Source: Candidatus Krumholzibacteriia bacterium
Lineage (GTDB): Bacteria; Krumholzibacteriota; Krumholzibacteriia; LZORAL124-64-63
Assembly: GCA_030590265.1 (NCBI GenBank)
Contig: JAUUYW010000225.1
Location: 1-5,984 of the forward strand
Reading direction: 5' to 3'
Length of the DNA: 5,984 bases
Of the stretch, positions 5,781 to 5,984 are shown piece after piece. The notes beneath the pieces are model-generated. The model made no database searches and was not told the DNA's origin. It was given only the letters and a program-made list of their open reading frames with translations. The position numbers were made by a program, and so were the translations under genes. Position 1 is the first letter of the stretch; the number at the start of each line of letters is the position of its first letter.

Positions 5781-5984
5781 ATGAAAAAAACCAAGATTAT
5801 CGCAACCATCGGCCCGGCCAGCCGCTGCCCGGAAATGCTGAAAAAGCTGATTGAAGCCTGAATGAATGTATGACGTTTGTACTTTTCCCATGGCACCCAT
5901 GCAGATCATGCGGCTTTTATCAAAGATATTCGCAAGGTGGACCAAAATATGGATCAGCCCATCGCCATTCTGCAGGATCTTTGC
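5781..5984 (+). pseudogene. pyk: Pyruvate kinase N-terminus with two in-frame TGA codons, partial
   Basis: An ATG with a good AAGGTGAGG site (5770-5778) opens a frame beginning MKKTKIIATIGPASR, the characteristic start of pyruvate kinase, which makes pyruvate and ATP from phosphoenolpyruvate and ADP. After 26 residues the frame meets TGA (5859-5861), then ATG AAT GTA, a second TGA (5871-5873), and continues RLYFSHGTHADH through ILQDLC to the window edge. The conserved motif here is normally GMNV-x-RLNFSHG. The first TGA replaces the Gly, the second replaces the residue before Arg (often Cys, Ala, Met or Val), and Asn of NFSHG, a potassium ligand in characterised enzymes, is Tyr (TAC, 5880-5882). 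All other residues stay in one frame, with no indel. As read, only a 26-residue peptide could be made. It is either a very recent nonsense-damaged copy or an intact pyk with clustered base errors. TGA ends other genes here, so recoding is unlikely. Confidence 0.75.

Noticed and set aside
5859..5873. TGA recoding (selenocysteine, or TGA as glycine or tryptophan) in the pyruvate kinase frame
   Set aside because: TGA is the normal stop of the transporter, deformylase, mqnE and SDR genes here, the two TGA codons replace different residue types, and pyruvate kinase is not a known selenoprotein.
4922..5896. 324-codon open frame on the minus strand across the dehydrogenase
   Set aside because: It is a mirror frame of a clear SDR gene with intact catalytic motifs and has no recognisable domain of its own.
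1..5984. Mobile elements, CRISPR arrays, tRNA or rRNA genes, riboswitches
   Set aside because: I saw no transposase or integrase, no regularly spaced repeats, no terminal inverted repeats with target duplications, and no recognisable structured RNA apart from the short hairpins listed.

Overview
The window is ordinary bacterial chromosome: tightly packed genes, strong GGAGG-type ribosome binding sites, ATG starts and moderately high GC. No phage, IS, CRISPR, tRNA or rRNA sequence is visible. Two features suggest the lineage. A futalosine-pathway menaquinone gene (mqnE) points to a menaquinone-respiring bacterium outside the enterics. An exported protein with a clear Sec signal fits a diderm, perhaps deltaproteobacterial in the old sense or Acidobacteriota-like. 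Taxonomy cannot be fixed from this sequence alone.

Layout. (1) Positions 1-1771, minus strand: a phosphate module, with a Na+/phosphate cotransporter (392 aa) followed 33 bp later by a separate PhoU-domain protein whose 3' end lies beyond the window. (2) Positions 1772-2203: a 432-bp divergent intergenic region. (3) Positions 2204-4262, plus strand: a likely operon of a peptide deformylase-family protein, a small helical DUF309-like protein that overlaps it by ATGA, and aminodeoxyfutalosine synthase MqnE, whose start lies at the foot of a strong hairpin. (4) Positions 4261-4748, minus strand: a small exported protein of unknown function with its own terminator, which sits on the mqnE stop codon. 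(5) Positions 4916-5984, plus strand: a short-chain dehydrogenase very like the SDR half of HSDL2, then the first 68 codons of pyruvate kinase. The two plus- and minus-strand units in (4) and (5) diverge from a compact region carrying two back-to-back TTGACA boxes.

The genes cover phosphate uptake, N-terminal protein processing, menaquinone biosynthesis, lipid or carbonyl metabolism and glycolysis. They do not form one obvious pathway, and I see no convincing undescribed system. The two points most worth checking are molecular. The deformylase has lost the second histidine of its HExxH zinc/iron motif (Leu145). The pyruvate kinase frame has two TGA stops and an Asn-to-Tyr change within about 24 bases of its conserved N-terminal motif, while the rest of the frame stays intact. 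Both are compatible with point errors in the sequence, and that must be excluded before any biological reading.
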